Positions 20,588 to 31,737 of a DNA stretch of 64,000 nt are shown one piece after another. A program made the position numbers and the translations under genes. Every line of letters begins with the position of its first letter. The stretch's first letter is position 1. Below the pieces are notes generated by a model. The model made no database searches, was not told where the DNA came from, and worked only from the letters and a program-made list of their open reading frames with translations. The stretch comes from Teratosphaeria epicoccoides. Lineage: Eukaryota; Ascomycota; Dothideomycetes; Mycosphaerellales; Teratosphaeriaceae. Location of the stretch: assembly GCA_021401465.1 (NCBI GenBank), contig JADDMT010000021.1, positions 62,001 to 126,000 of the forward strand, given 5' to 3'.

Positions 20588-22381
20588 ATGAGATGGACGA
20601 AGCCTGCACTTCGCCTAGAATTCAGTCCTTCACAAGCTACACGCCGACACCAGAGGCAGCGACGTCAATCTCAGACTCGAAAGGACATGATCACCCCAGA
20701 AGAATATGCCATCCTACCTGCGTCTATTCAGTGAGTCGCCCGTTTGCTTTCTTATGTACTTTCCAACAGCTCGATTGCTCCTTCCTCGACTGGATCAAAC
20801 GTCACTGTTGGCAATGGTGGTCAGTGGCGGTCAGTCTGTTGGCACGAGCAGCACCCCGCGACGCGTGCATCGGCTTGGTGTCACGGAGCAGCGGTCTCGA
20901 AACGAATCACTACTCTCGCCATTGTTGCCATGGCACCTCACGGCGATATAAATCACATGTCACGGACCTGAACGCTAACGCTCCGTAGGAGAAAGTACTT
21001 CTCGTCGGTCGAGCGTTTGAGGATTGCTCAGCACGCTGCGGCCGAAAAGCGCAAAAAACATAGGCGACACGAGACACGGTTGAACGCAGCATCAATGGCA
21101 GACGTCACCAGCAAGGATGGACCTTCACACGACGACCTCGAGACCCGGATGATCCCAAGTCGTGCACAGACAACGCCAATAATGATTCCAAGCACCAAAT
21201 ACGACGAGCCAATCACACGGGACCAGGCTCGGTGGTTCCTTTCACTGCCTTGCAAGTTCAGGAAACAGCACTTCAGCCGAGAAGAGCTGGTCCTACTCAC
21301 ACAGCATAGTCAGGATGTTCTCCAAGGCGTCTTTGATGAGTCACCTCCTGACTCAGCACAGTCGGAGGGCAGCTCATCTTCCTGCTCGCGTGGTTTCGAT
21401 GCCAACGACTCCGACTCAGCCGCCGGTAGCAGCTGTACAGCAAGGACAGAAATTACCTGCGATGGTAGCAGTTCGTCTCTGGAAACAGAGGGGCTGTCGC
21501 GTCAGCTGAGCGAGGTTTCGAAATTGGAGTCAGAATTGGCCTTCTTCCCGACATCGACCACCCGCACTCCTCGAGCTTCCGCTACTACCACAGAAGCCGA
21601 GCCGCTGCAGGGTCTCCAAAGGCCGCAGAGTCAAAAGTCGAAAAGAAAATCTGTCCGAGCATTGCCACTCATACCTGTTTCTCTACCTCCACCAACATTG
21701 TCGCCTGTGCCCACCTGGGCCAAGAGTCACGTTCGGAACTTTTCTCGCCTTGCCGGGTCCACGCCTCAAACTCAATCATCGAGAGAGGAGACACTGGAAG
21801 ACCACACGCCAAAGTACTATCAAGACCCCGATGCGCGTAAGCAACTTCGTACTTACCTTGCTTCAGCACAAAGGTTTGACGAGGCACTCGAGTTCGGATT
21901 TCCGTCGAGCAGCTCAGCCCCGTCAATGTCTCCTGGCACCGATGTTCCGCCCTCGACATTTCGTTCGGAGTCAAGCATGAGCCACAATACCGTCGACAGT
22001 CGTGGGCCCACTACACCAACCTTGAGCTTAAATCAGCTTATTGAGCAGCCGGCCCTTTACGAGCGTGGCAATGTATCTGCTCTGCGTCTCGATGGGCCCG
22101 ACTCACCAAGGAGTGCCCTTTCTGATGGCGGGAAAGTCAGCAGCCAAAGGGAAATGACGATTCGGATGACTCTTACTCGCCCCGAGTTGCGCAGGCTCTC
22201 CAGCGGTAGCGAAAAACAGACACAGACCTCAGAGCCCGACGCCGCTAGAACGGATCCTCTCGCACTGGAGCCACTGCCGGTTTGCGACGACGGTACAGGT
22301 GCACATGGAGCGTTTGCGGTGCAGGTCCAAGGCTCACAGAAGGCTCTTGGAAGGGTATGGAAGACTCTTCGCCGACGTTGA
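20588..22381 (+). CDS. Conserved fungal disordered protein with RKYFSSVERLRIAQ motif
   Basis: Two exons, 20588-20730 and 20989-22381, giving 511 aa. The intron is 258 nt, long for this genome (GTGAGT donor, GTAG acceptor after a CTAAC branch site). The join creates ITPEEYAILPASIQRKYFSS followed by VERLRIAQHAAAEKRKKHRR, a block I recall as conserved in many filamentous fungi; it fixes the splice phase. A second conserved patch is DQARWFLSLPCKFRKQHFSR, near residue 108. The rest is Ser/Thr/Pro-rich and probably disordered, ending VWKTLRRR. No signal or membrane segment. Molecular function is unknown to me; the conserved basic helix suggests binding to nucleic acid or a protein partner, which is inference. 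Confidence 0.75.
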
Positions 22382-22818
22382 ACGTGCAAAGGCATATCAT
22401 GGGCCCGGGCTGAGACTCTAGGGAATTGTTCTATGTGTTGCATTGGTGGTGGTGGTGGTACTAGTAGTGGATACCCACTTATATGGCGCTCGGATAGGCT
22501 GTTTCGTTGATTCGATGCTAAATGCATTTGCTGGCGGCTCAAGTCCTGATAGAAACAACATAACGACAGCATTATCACGGTGCTCTCACATCACTTTCTT
22601 TCCTACGGCTACTCTGCATCTCAGCGCTCCATCATTATTTCACGGTGTGGTCATGGCTTTGGAACCTGTTAAGTGACAATGACGTGGGTTGGGCAAGGAT
22701 CGGCGCTTTCACATGAGCTCCCAGCTCCGGGACCTGGCCACTCCAAAGAGCTCGAAACTCCCTGCAGCAGATCAGACAGTCTCAATCGAGCTCCATCAGA
22801 GACTGACGACCAGTCAAC
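22382..22818. other. Intergenic, with a GGT microsatellite
   Basis: About 440 bp between two plus-strand genes. It contains a short (GGT)n run at about 22446-22458 and the promoter of the next gene. No gene is supported. Confidence 0.45.
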
Positions 22819-23768
22819 ATGGCTTCGGGACAAGACCTCTCCGCCCTCGAGAAGGACTTGCGACTCTTCCTGTATACTTCTTTGACCGCCGGCTCCTCCC
22901 ACATCATTACTGCTACGTCACGCATGGAAACGATCCTAAAAGCGAATAAGATACCGTTCCAGGCAATAGATACTGCTACAGACGAGAAGGCAAGACGACT
23001 ATGGCAGAGAAGATGCGGAGGCAGGAAATTGCCGGGTTTGGTCAAGGAAGGTTTCGTGATTGGAGTATGTGCGTCGCCGTCATGCAGGTACCGGGAAAGC
23101 GAGTGGTATCGCTAATGAACGGGATATAGGACTTGAACGAGGTGGAGGAGTGGAACGAGTTCGGCGAGCTGAAAGAGAATATCGGCCCCGTACCACCAGC
23201 AGGCACAGCAGCACCTGCGGGCGGACAGGCGGGTGTCAATATAGCTCCGCCGCTACCTGTGGTCCCGACTGCGACTGGCGGCACTGCAAGTATCCCTACA
23301 TTGGCTGCCAAAGGCGCCTCCCAGGCTGCCGAGCATGAGAAGCCAGTGGCACTGCCCGGTGCCGCTGAGATCGCAGCCAGGAGCAAAGCGAAGACTTCAG
23401 CGACGGTAGATCAGCTGCCAAAGGTCGAGACCATAGCTTCTGCGCCGGCGGAGAAGGAGCAGAGCATAGAGGTCGCGAAGGAGGCAGTTAGAGAGCAGCA
23501 AGCAAGTGGCGAGCACACGTCAGCGGCCGATACGGCTTTGCAGTCTGACACGGCTCCATCTGCGAAAGATGCGGACACAGTTACGGATACTACAAAGGCG
23601 GACGAGAAAGAGGCGCTAGCTGCGGAGAGCGAGATCAAAGATGAGGAGGCGCACACGGAGAGCGTGGCGAAGGCGGTGGCAGATCTCAACGTCAGCGAGG
23701 AGGGCGCGAAGGTGCAGGAGCAGGGAGCCAAGGAGGCGGCTGATGCGACCAAGAGCGTGGAAGATTAG
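22819..23768 (+). CDS. SH3BGRL-like thioredoxin-fold protein with Ala/Glu-rich tail
   Basis: Exons 22819-23064 and 23130-23768, 65-nt intron (GTATGT, ATAG), 294 aa. Residues about 12-100 look like the SH3-binding glutamic-acid-rich/glutaredoxin-like fold: a first strand LRLFLYTSLTAG, an alpha helix with SRMETILKANKIPFQAID, then RRCGGRKLPGLVKEGFVIG and, across the splice, DLNEVEEWNEFGELK. The pattern strand, substrate-like TS, KIPFQAID and G-x-LPGLV matches SH3BGRL family members, which lack the redox CXXC motif; none is present here either. The C-terminal 190 residues are Ala/Glu/Lys-rich with low complexity and likely disordered. Cytosolic, probably a protein-interaction module rather than a redox enzyme. 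Confidence 0.75.
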
Positions 23769-24546
23769 TTGTCTGCTACACTTGTTGCTTGCTGAGGAGT
23801 GATGAGTATACCCATTGCAGTGTCGATGGTTCTTTCCTGTCGGAGGGTATGCATGCTCGCTGCTGTGGAAATCTAACATGGTAATTCCAACCCCTCCCAC
23901 GAATTTGAGACTGAAGTGGAAAAGGTTGAGTGCAAATGCACGCAATTTACCACTTGAGGCTGCATAGATCCTCCAACCCACTTCACACAAAAACTTTAAC
24001 AATACATCCAATCCCATCCCCTCTTCTCCCATCAAGCGAAACGTCACAACTACAATCCAGCCCCCCGAAAAGGAGGTAGCGGTCATGGGCTTCATGGCTC
24101 GCTTAGCTGCAGAGTGAGCGACTTGTTTCCATGAATAGCTTGCCTCCTGCGTGGTAGGGTTCGTCTTTTTTGCTTGACTCGACGTGAGATTTCATGCAAT
24201 TGTTTGCTGATTCGAGGTGGGATTTTGGTTCGTAAGGACGCAACAAGCCTAGCCTTCAGGATCCGCCATTCGGGACTGATGTAGAGGCGTGTTGTGTCGG
24301 CGATCATGAGATGTCTGCCGCCCAGGTTCACTACAAGGGATCGCAAGCTGGGAGCATGTGAGGCAGACCGCTACATTTGAGACGGTATCCATGTGTTTTC
24401 TTTTCATACGTCATGTGACATGGAAATGATGGACAAAGCCAGCAAAGGTATCGTGAGATGCTGCTTTTGCTCGAATCGAATTCGCTGCCATCTACTCATA
24501 CTGCTGTTACGTGTACGCCCAATAAATGTCTTGTGACAAGTCGGAT
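23769..24546. other. Intergenic between convergent genes
   Basis: About 780 bp. It is the 3' flank of the SH3BGRL-like gene and of the bZIP gene. A CT/AT-rich tract lies at 23970-24060. Open frames are short. Nothing further is supported. Confidence 0.45.
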
Positions 24547-25992
24547 CTAATATGCTGCGATCTGCTGCGCAGCCATGCTCTGATTCAGCAAAGGCAGCGG
24601 GTCTTTCTTCGCAAAAACATTTTCGATAGCGTCTCGCACCTCGAACTCCTCCAGTACGGCACCGAAGCTGCATCACGTCAGCATTGCGTTTAGACTCCAT
24701 ATTGTCTTGCAGACTCACCCGTAGCACCTGACTTTGGTACTCAAATCTGCCTTCACGCTCTTCAGGTCTTGCTCCGTGAGCTCGCCGATTCTGTCATGGC
24801 GCAATATGATCGTCCAGGCCATCACCGGTGTGATCTCAGTACAATGATCAAACGGCAATCGATTGCTCAAATCCAGTAATTTCGACAGACCATCGGGTCC
24901 AAGATCGGGCATCTGGAATGGATACTGCTCCGCTGGCTTCTCCATGATGTGCGAATGCGGAGGCGCAGTAGACATGAGCGCATGCCCAGACATATGCTCG
25001 TGCTCGCTGTCATCGCCATTCTCCATCGGGTGGTGGAAGGGTTGGTTGTCATTGTTGTGCGAGCGGACGAGCAGGTACTGCATGTGCTCCATGCATGGAC
25101 GCTCAAGCCTAGAAGAAGTGAGCCGTCAGCCGAAACGAACTGTGAGTGCGCGCAGAGCATACCGAATGTCAGAATAGAGCAAGCAAGGCAGTGGTTGAGC
25201 ACCAAAGTCAATGTTGCGGTGGTGGCGAGGGATAGGGGGCTGGCATCGCGGATACCTGGAATGGTCTTCCTTGGGAGTCGTACGTGAGGACAAAGTCAAT
25301 GCCGATGGCGTCATAGTCTAGTCGATTACTCGGAAGCTGAGACATGCTTCGCATGTGCGGCGGAGGGTTCGCTGGAAGGCCATTGGTCATGGGAGCCGCC
25401 GCAGCTTGCGGCATGGGCGGTGGTGGACTGAAGTTGCTGCTGTCGGATCCGGCTGCGTAGCTCCCGGAAATACTGCCACTTGAGCTGGGTCCATATCCGC
25501 TCTCTTCCCTCTGGAACTTGATGGGAGTAGATGAGAAGTCGTACTGTATGCCATGTGCTGCAAGCAGCTCTCGCAATCTTCGGTTCTCCTGCGCAATCGC
25601 ATCTCGCTCACGTTGAGAGTTCGCAAAGGTTTCTTTGAGACGAAGTACTTCTTGCTCAAGAGCCTTGATGTACATTTCCTTGCGCTCACGATGCGTTCTG
25701 AAGCATGTTAGCAGATGTCTGGGTCGGGTTTCAGGTGGCGAAAGTACCTCTGAGCCTGCCTGTTCAGCTCTTGCCGCCTCGTCAAGGCCGGCTTGCTGTC
25801 AGGCTTGGGCCCTCTCCTCTTCGGCGGCTGCCCATCCTTCGTCTGCTTCTTCTCGGAAAGATTCTTGAGCAGTCCACTGAGCGGACTGCTATCGCTGCCA
25901 GCTGAGGTCGAACCACCGCCATACTGATCTCGTGGATCTGCATGCATCATGTCCGTTGGGCCCGGCTGGGGCGCCACAAAAGTCTGAGACAT
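24547..25992 (-). CDS. bZIP transcription factor, Yap/AP-1-type basic region
   Basis: Four exons: 25748-25992, 25284-25697, 24719-25108 and 24547-24667, 389 aa. Introns are 50, 175 and 51 nt (GTACTT/CAG, GTACGA/CTAG, GTGAGT/CAG). The basic region spans the first intron: LTRRQELNRQAQRTHRERKE, where N-x-x-AQ-x-x-R is the Yap/Pap1 signature, followed by a leucine zipper (ALEQEVLRLKETFANSQRER). The conserved C-terminal domain begins DFVLTLERPCMEHMQYLL, created by the second splice, and includes HPMEN, SGHALMSTAPP, PDLGPDGLSKLLDLSNRLP and VRCYGFGAVLEEFEVRDA. This architecture belongs to a conserved fungal bZIP family. A nuclear regulator is expected; the target genes are not evident. The second intron is unusually long and contains an open frame. 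Confidence 0.88.
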
Positions 25993-27206
25993 CTGGTTTC
26001 TCCGCCGTTAGAGATTAACAGATCACTTCGCCACATTCAGTCGCAAAGTCCTGGAGACCTACGTGGAATTGATTAGCAGGAAGGACTCGATTGAGCAGCA
26101 TTTTGGAAGCAAGACACAAGGTCAGGTAGTCAGCGCTTGGTATATACGATCGTAGGCCGTGCGGAAGGGAAAGCGGGATGAGGAGTGGTGAGTACCAATC
26201 CATCTGTGGTTCCAGAACAACATTAAAAAGCCCATCAGCCCGACTTGATCGCTTGGCCTTCAGATCTCTTGTGACAGGCGAGATGCTATTTCCATCTGCC
26301 ATTGATGTTTTGAAACAAGAAGGCATGTTACGCCAGAAGCTCGGGCACAGGGATCACAAAAACTCGAGCGAGAAAAATTGTACTGCGGACGGAGCAGCTT
26401 ACCTGGGTTGTACGTGAGTACCCGTCCTCGACAAGCCGACCTGTCAACCCACAAAGACGAGCTGCTTGTCTAGGCCGGCTTTGTGCACCGCAGCTGATGC
26501 TGTCGTCGCGTTTAAGCTTCGATTTGTGATGCGCGTGTAAGGTGGACGTGATGTGCGCGGAGGCTCGATGCGGCACCGTTGGTCCTGCAGCGGCTCCAGA
26601 TCCGGATGGCGTGCTGGGCATAGAGCCTGGAGGACGGTGAAGGAAGGGCGCCTTTGTCGTCGTCGTGACGGGCGAATCGCGATGGGTGAGAAGTCGACCG
26701 CTCGGCGGACGATCATGAAAGCATGTCTGCGAGAGAGGCGGTATGCCATTCCAAATGGGCGATCGCCCCGAAAAGGCGTCAGGCCGATCCAGACCTTTTG
26801 CGTCGTCCAATGAGCTTGGGCCGTGGGCTTGCGAGGCTCCTGCCGTGTGCGCCAACGGCAGATCTCTACCGTTTTAATGGTGTGCCGGAGGGAGGCTCAG
26901 TCCCCGTGCATGCCATCCCGGGGCGAACATCTAGGAACTCGCTGAGTCGTTGACGACAATCTGCGCTGAAACAGGACTCACGACCTCATGGACGCGTTGT
27001 TGGCGACCGTTCCCATCGCTTCATACACCCAACACCAACGCCTCCTACTCACGGACCGCATTCTTCCCCGGCATTAGAGTGGTTCGAGAGACGGCTCCGA
27101 GCGGGCCGTATCCCAGATCAGACCGCACGACATCACACCTACCCGGTCACACAGAGGCGCAGCATGGGGGTGGTGGGCATGTCCTGACTGACAGCGACAG
27201 GACAGC
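25993..27206. other. Divergent intergenic region between the bZIP and acyltransferase genes
   Basis: About 1.2 kb separating two divergent start codons. A 176-codon stop-free frame on the minus strand (26328-26855) is Ser/Thr/Pro-rich and lacks an early ATG. I read it as bZIP 5' leader sequence rather than a gene. CT-rich tracts precede the acyltransferase ATG. Confidence 0.4.
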
Positions 27207-28197
27207 ATGTCGGACAATTTTTCTCTTCCCAGACTTGCCCGATACACAAGATGTGCCCTGCTTCTCGGGCCATGGCTCGCCAAACTGCTTGTCGCTGACA
27301 TCGCCCTGTCTGCTCTCCTCCCCGTCTCTGCCGTCCTACCCGACCTCTGCTACAATGTGTCTTCCCGCATCGCGGAGGTGATCTGGCGAGGAATACAGCA
27401 GATCTTCACCCGAAGCAATGGAGCCGAGATCACAGTCTCTGGCGCAGAGAACCTGCCAAAAGGCGAGAGCGCCATAGTCATCTCTAATCACGTGGAATGG
27501 ACGGACTTCTACATGATACAAGAGCTGGCTGAGCGGGCGGGCATGCTTGGCAGATGTCGATGGTTTGCCAAACAACAGCTCAAATGGGTTCCTTTCCTCG
27601 GCTGGGGCCTGTGGGCGATGGGAATGCCACTGGTCAGCAGGAAGTGGGCATCTGACTCGAAGGAAATGGACAGAATCTTCAAAGGCGTGCTACAGAGGCA
27701 GTGGCCCATGTGTACGTACAACCTTCTGTACATGTGTAGCTAGTTGACACACCTAACTTTGGATAGGGCTCATCGCCTACAGTGAAGCCACACGGTACAC
27801 GGCGTCTAAGCGACTAGAAGCCGAGGCATGGTGTAGGACGAACAACAAGAGTCTGGGGCATCACTTGCTATACCCAAGGACTAGGGGCTTCATCGCATGT
27901 GTACAGAAGTTGCATCAGACGTCGAGCATGAAGGCCGTGTACGACATCACTGTGGCGTACGCGAAGGATGACAAGATCTTCCAGCAGCCGCCGACGTTCG
28001 CAGATACCGTCTTGACCCCGAACCTGAACGAGAGATGGCGATTCTTTGTTCACATAGAGCGACATTCTCTGGAGTCATTGCCGAAGACAGGCGAGGAACT
28101 AGCACAATGGCTGGAAGATCGCTGGGTCGAGAAGGGCGATCGGCTCGAAACGCTGAATCAACAGCTCCAGAAAGGCTTGCCGTGGAACCTCGATTAG
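27207..28197 (+). CDS. Lysophospholipid acyltransferase, AGPAT3/4/5-like (PlsC domain)
   Basis: Exons 27207-27711 and 27767-28197, 55-nt intron (GTACGT, GGATAG), 311 aa. An N-terminal hydrophobic stretch (residues 15-45) anchors the protein in a membrane. The catalytic HX4D motif is NHVEWTDF at about residue 94, and motif II follows with FAKQQLKWVPFLGWGLWAMG. Motif III across the splice reads IAYSEATRYTASKR, where AGPAT3/4/5 and fungal Cst26-like enzymes have EGTRFT; the Gly is Ala here. LLYPRTRGFIACVQKL is the fourth block. The family acylates lysophosphatidic acid or lysophosphatidylinositol in ER or mitochondrial membranes; the substrate cannot be told. The unusual motif III residue could alter substrate binding but the catalytic His and Asp are present. 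Confidence 0.88.
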
Positions 28198-28311
28198 CAT
28201 GTCTATTATTACCTATTCTATTTCCAGCCCGCTGGAGTCACCAATGCTGTGCACTGGTCCCTCTATGCTTCTCCCTTAATTCAACGACACGTCGTACCGA
28301 CGTGCAGATAC

Positions 28312-31300
28312 TCACTGCCAGTTCTGCCACTGACACTTACACCCGCCAGTACCACCGTCAACGCCTCCATAAGAGTCATCGCTCTTTTGGCGCTTCGCCA
28401 TCTTGGTACCATTACTGCTTGGAACAGAAGCAGGATTCACCAAGGTGCCACCAAAAGCGCGATCCTCATCAATCCATGTCTTGAGACTCTTGTCTACCTT
28501 CAGATCATCCGTCAGGCGGTAGCAGTAAACGCCTTTCTTCATTGCATTACCCCCATGCCTGTCCAGGTCAATCGTCACGGAGTATGGGAAAGAACCTGGC
28601 GCTGTCATGTTGTTTGCAGTTGAGTTCACGGCGGGCAGTCCTTCCAACGGCACGACTTGGCCCAGACTGGCGACAGCAGACTTCTTGGTCCAGATCTGAA
28701 CATGAAGGCGGCTTTGCGACCATGTACAGACAGCCGTGGCATCATGCAGGGCGACGTTGGCTGAGATCGAGCTACCTAGCCAAGAGTCACCAGAAGTATT
28801 CGAGGACGTATTCGAGACATAAATTGATCGGTCAAAGTAGGTGTAGAACCCATAATGCTCGTCATCTCGACCGCGGTTGTATAGCTTGAGAGGCTGCGCG
28901 ATTGCAAGTGGGTACAGCTCTGCTGCCGACGGCTCCCCATTCGCATCCAGATGAGGATTCGGTATAGATTGTGGTCCTTCCACAGACGGCTTTGACAAAT
29001 TAGATGCAGAAGAGGAGTTGCCTGAAGTCGGGTACGGATACGGATTTTCACGCTTTTCGAGACTGCTCGCCAAATTCGAGGCACTGGTAAGAGCCGACGA
29101 GGTGAGGAGCGAAATGTAAAATGGCGTCTGCTCGCCATCGTACGGCGACGTGACGTTGTCAGCGTATTGCCCAATGAACATTTGATCATCGTCTGATGGT
29201 GCAGACGGATGAGCTGTGTATGTGCCTCGCCTGGCAAGCTGTGTCTCGTTCTTCGGCACAGTATGGTTGCGAAAGCGAATCTCAAAGCGATAGCCCGACT
29301 CGTCGTCTGCGACCGGCGCATCGCAGCTCCAAAGCTGGGATTTCGCCACGCAGCCGTCGACTTCATGGACCTTCGACGGCTTGGTGATAGTAGATACACC
29401 GGTTGGCATTGGAGGGAACCCCGTAAGATTGAGCCATTCAGCCTCGACCGGCGTTCCTTCGTTTGCCTTGACTGGAACAAACATGACCAGGAGCAAGATC
29501 GACAACGTCAGGAGACATGCACCGCTAAAGATAATGACCCAGCGGAAGCGGTTGTACCATGGCGCACATGGCTTTTGGGCCTCGAGTTCACGAGCAACCT
29601 TTCGGCCGTCGGTCTTGACGAAGCCACGCTCTTGCCACACCGGAACCACCTCCGCTGCTCGTGTCTTCTCGTCACCAGCATCTTGGATGCCCAGGCCGAA
29701 CGACTCACTGGAGGTGGTCCTTTCATGTATCGCCGGCCGGCACAGCGCATTCTCGGTGACCTCATCTCTGGTCAGGTCCCGAGAGGCCATTGTGGCTGCC
29801 CCCAGTCCACGATGAGGTGGGGTCGACAGGCGGTAGGGTGTAAGATCAACCTGTCGTAGCTCGCCATTGGATGAGTGCGGGCCTACAAAGGTTGCCATAT
29901 GTGCATCCTCAACAATAGGGCTTGCAGATAACGGCGAGAAGCAGGAATCCACTGTCCGCTCCGTATTGTTGCGGCTGTGCGTAAGTTTTGGCGGAGATGT
30001 AAACTCAAGCTCTTCCTCCAATGGCGTGGAGAAGACATTCACACCATTTGTTGGAGTCGGTGCCGGATTGACTTGACTTTTCAAACACGAATCGTCCTTG
30101 ACCACATCAGCGTCGGTGCTCTCAGTGCTCTGGGGGGCGTCCGCAAATGGGCCTTCGTCATCAATGCCTTGAGTAGCAACCACCTCAAGACTTGCATCGT
30201 GAGAATCGGAAGAAGCAGGGAATGACGAGTGGTAGCGGGCCCCATCAGGCTCTGTCTCTCTTGGAGTGTCCACATCTGGGTCAGCACGTGCTACGCTCTG
30301 CGATGGGCTCCATCCCGCCAGATCTTTCTCATCATCCAATTGAGGTCCTCCTTGCAGAGAAGTCGGGGTGGAAAAGTCGTTGCTTGGATCATAATAATCG
30401 GCGGCCAGGCCTCGTCTGGACTGTTTGGGCGTAGCATCCAAGTCCCGATCATCCTCCGGATGCGCCACGCTTTGAGATGGGCTCCAGCCTTGCAGGTCTT
30501 CCAAATCTCGCGGTTGCTCTGTGCCGATAATCATGCTTGGGAAGCGTCGATTCACATCGTAATATGCTGCTGCGTTGCCATGACTCGGAATGCGATAAAT
30601 GTTGACAGTCGTAGGTCCCGAAGCCAAAGCACAAGGTGCAGTGTCCGCGCGCTTTGGCACAGGCGGCCTGCTGGCACCAGTTTCTGGTGGCAGCGCGGTC
30701 CGTAGCTCATCATCGTCCAGTGCCCGGTTCGTGAAGACAATGCCAACATGCACATCGTATTCGCCCATACTTGAAGCGTCGTCCAGTATCCGTGCACGAT
30801 CTTCGTCAACTTCTGACAATGATGGCGAGCGCGAGAAAAAGGCACTGGACTTAGAGCCGGCTGAGAAGGGCGATGTGACAAAATTCCACCACCCTTTGCT
30901 TCTTTGCGGAGTCGGCAGATGAGATTGCGATGTCAGACGCTGCCGCGGCGCTGTGCTGTCACTTTGCTCGTCATGCTCCTCGAAGGTCGTAAAAGCTGAT
31001 CCTCGTGTCCCTGGCCAATCTACACACAATGGCAGTGGTGGAACGGGCGGAGTATTGGCAAAATCTGGTGCACAATCTGTCCATCGAGAATAAATGCTGG
31101 AAGTTGGTCGAAAATCACTGGCATGTTTGAAATTTCCCGTCGAATGTACTACATCGAAGTCTTCTTTTGCGGGTGTGATCACGATAGTCGGTGTCTGAGC
31201 GTCTTCAGCGCTCTGAGCAGAATTCTTTCTTGCCAGCAATGGTGCCTCTGAGCCTGCGGAACCTTTCCTGCCAGAGGCAACCGGCACGACCAAGCCAATG

Positions 31301-31737
31301 GGTATAGCGCGGTCCGATGGCGAGACGTCGTGGGCAAGATTTAAGGGTGAGGGGCGCAGCCCCCTTATGCGTCTATGTAGTGCTGGTGCTGGGCTGCGAA
31401 GCGAGGTCTGCGCGGCCTGGTCGTGCTCTTCAGTATTAGAATTTTGTATCGTGACCGTCCGCTGCGCAGACGGACGCAGCTGAAGCACATCCCTGGATTG
31501 CTGCTTGACGCCACTCTTCTTTTCCCTCTTGGCTGCTTTCGCATCAGCTAAGCTCACGAAGCTCAGCTCTTGGGTCCTGGACTCATACGGAAAGATCTGT
31601 CGAGGCGCGCCTCCCTTGTGTCGTGTAAAGGTTGTGTTGATAGCAAGATCTGGCTTGCCTCTGCCAAGTATGGGTTTCAGCGTCCACTTGCTTTGCTTGC
31701 TATCTGGTGTCGCATGTGAGGTGGACATAGTCTGCAT
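28312..31737 (-). CDS. Large single-pass membrane glycoprotein, conserved in filamentous fungi
   Basis: Single exon, 1141 aa (start ATG 31737; a second ATG three codons later is equally possible). Residues 1-720 are polar, Ser/Pro-rich and acidic, lacking known domains, and begin with basic segments (KWTLKPILGRGKP). One membrane span lies at about 730-753 (WVIIFSGACLLTLSILLLVM). The C-terminal 390 residues carry many N-glycosylation sequons (for example NHT, NVT, NTS, NMT) and end GGCKCQWQNWQ, with a cysteine pair I associate with a fungal family of unknown function. There is no signal peptide, so the protein is predicted to be type II: cytoplasmic N-terminus and lumenal or extracellular C-terminus. 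Stops are convergent with the acyltransferase gene, 114 bp apart. Confidence 0.8.
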   Translation of the reverse strand: MQTMSTSHATPDSKQSKWTLKPILGRGKPDLAINTTFTRHKGGAPRQIFPYESRTQELSFVSLADAKAAKREKKSGVKQQSRDVLQLRPSAQRTVTIQNSNTEEHDQAAQTSLRSPAPALHRRIRGLRPSPLNLAHDVSPSDRAIPIGLVVPVASGRKGSAGSEAPLLARKNSAQSAEDAQTPTIVITPAKEDFDVVHSTGNFKHASDFRPTSSIYSRWTDCAPDFANTPPVPPLPLCVDWPGTRGSAFTTFEEHDEQSDSTAPRQRLTSQSHLPTPQRSKGWWNFVTSPFSAGSKSSAFFSRSPSLSEVDEDRARILDDASSMGEYDVHVGIVFTNRALDDDELRTALPPETGASRPPVPKRADTAPCALASGPTTVNIYRIPSHGNAAAYYDVNRRFPSMIIGTEQPRDLEDLQGWSPSQSVAHPEDDRDLDATPKQSRRGLAADYYDPSNDFSTPTSLQGGPQLDDEKDLAGWSPSQSVARADPDVDTPRETEPDGARYHSSFPASSDSHDASLEVVATQGIDDEGPFADAPQSTESTDADVVKDDSCLKSQVNPAPTPTNGVNVFSTPLEEELEFTSPPKLTHSRNNTERTVDSCFSPLSASPIVEDAHMATFVGPHSSNGELRQVDLTPYRLSTPPHRGLGAATMASRDLTRDEVTENALCRPAIHERTTSSESFGLGIQDAGDEKTRAAEVVPVWQERGFVKTDGRKVARELEAQKPCAPWYNRFRWVIIFSGACLLTLSILLLVMFVPVKANEGTPVEAEWLNLTGFPPMPTGVSTITKPSKVHEVDGCVAKSQLWSCDAPVADDESGYRFEIRFRNHTVPKNETQLARRGTYTAHPSAPSDDDQMFIGQYADNVTSPYDGEQTPFYISLLTSSALTSASNLASSLEKRENPYPYPTSGNSSSASNLSKPSVEGPQSIPNPHLDANGEPSAAELYPLAIAQPLKLYNRGRDDEHYGFYTYFDRSIYVSNTSSNTSGDSWLGSSISANVALHDATAVCTWSQSRLHVQIWTKKSAVASLGQVVPLEGLPAVNSTANNMTAPGSFPYSVTIDLDRHGGNAMKKGVYCYRLTDDLKVDKSLKTWIDEDRAFGGTLVNPASVPSSNGTKMAKRQKSDDSYGGVDGGTGGCKCQWQNWQ

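Noticed and set aside
25126..25314. 62-codon minus frame (contains NIDFGAQPLPCLLYSDIR)
   Set aside because: Treated as intronic, because splicing directly to DFVLTLERPCMEHM gives the family sequence. Retained as a possible alternative exon in the findings.
26328..26855. 176-codon minus-strand frame upstream of the bZIP gene
   Set aside because: It begins with TTG, is low-complexity, and fits a long 5' leader better than a gene.
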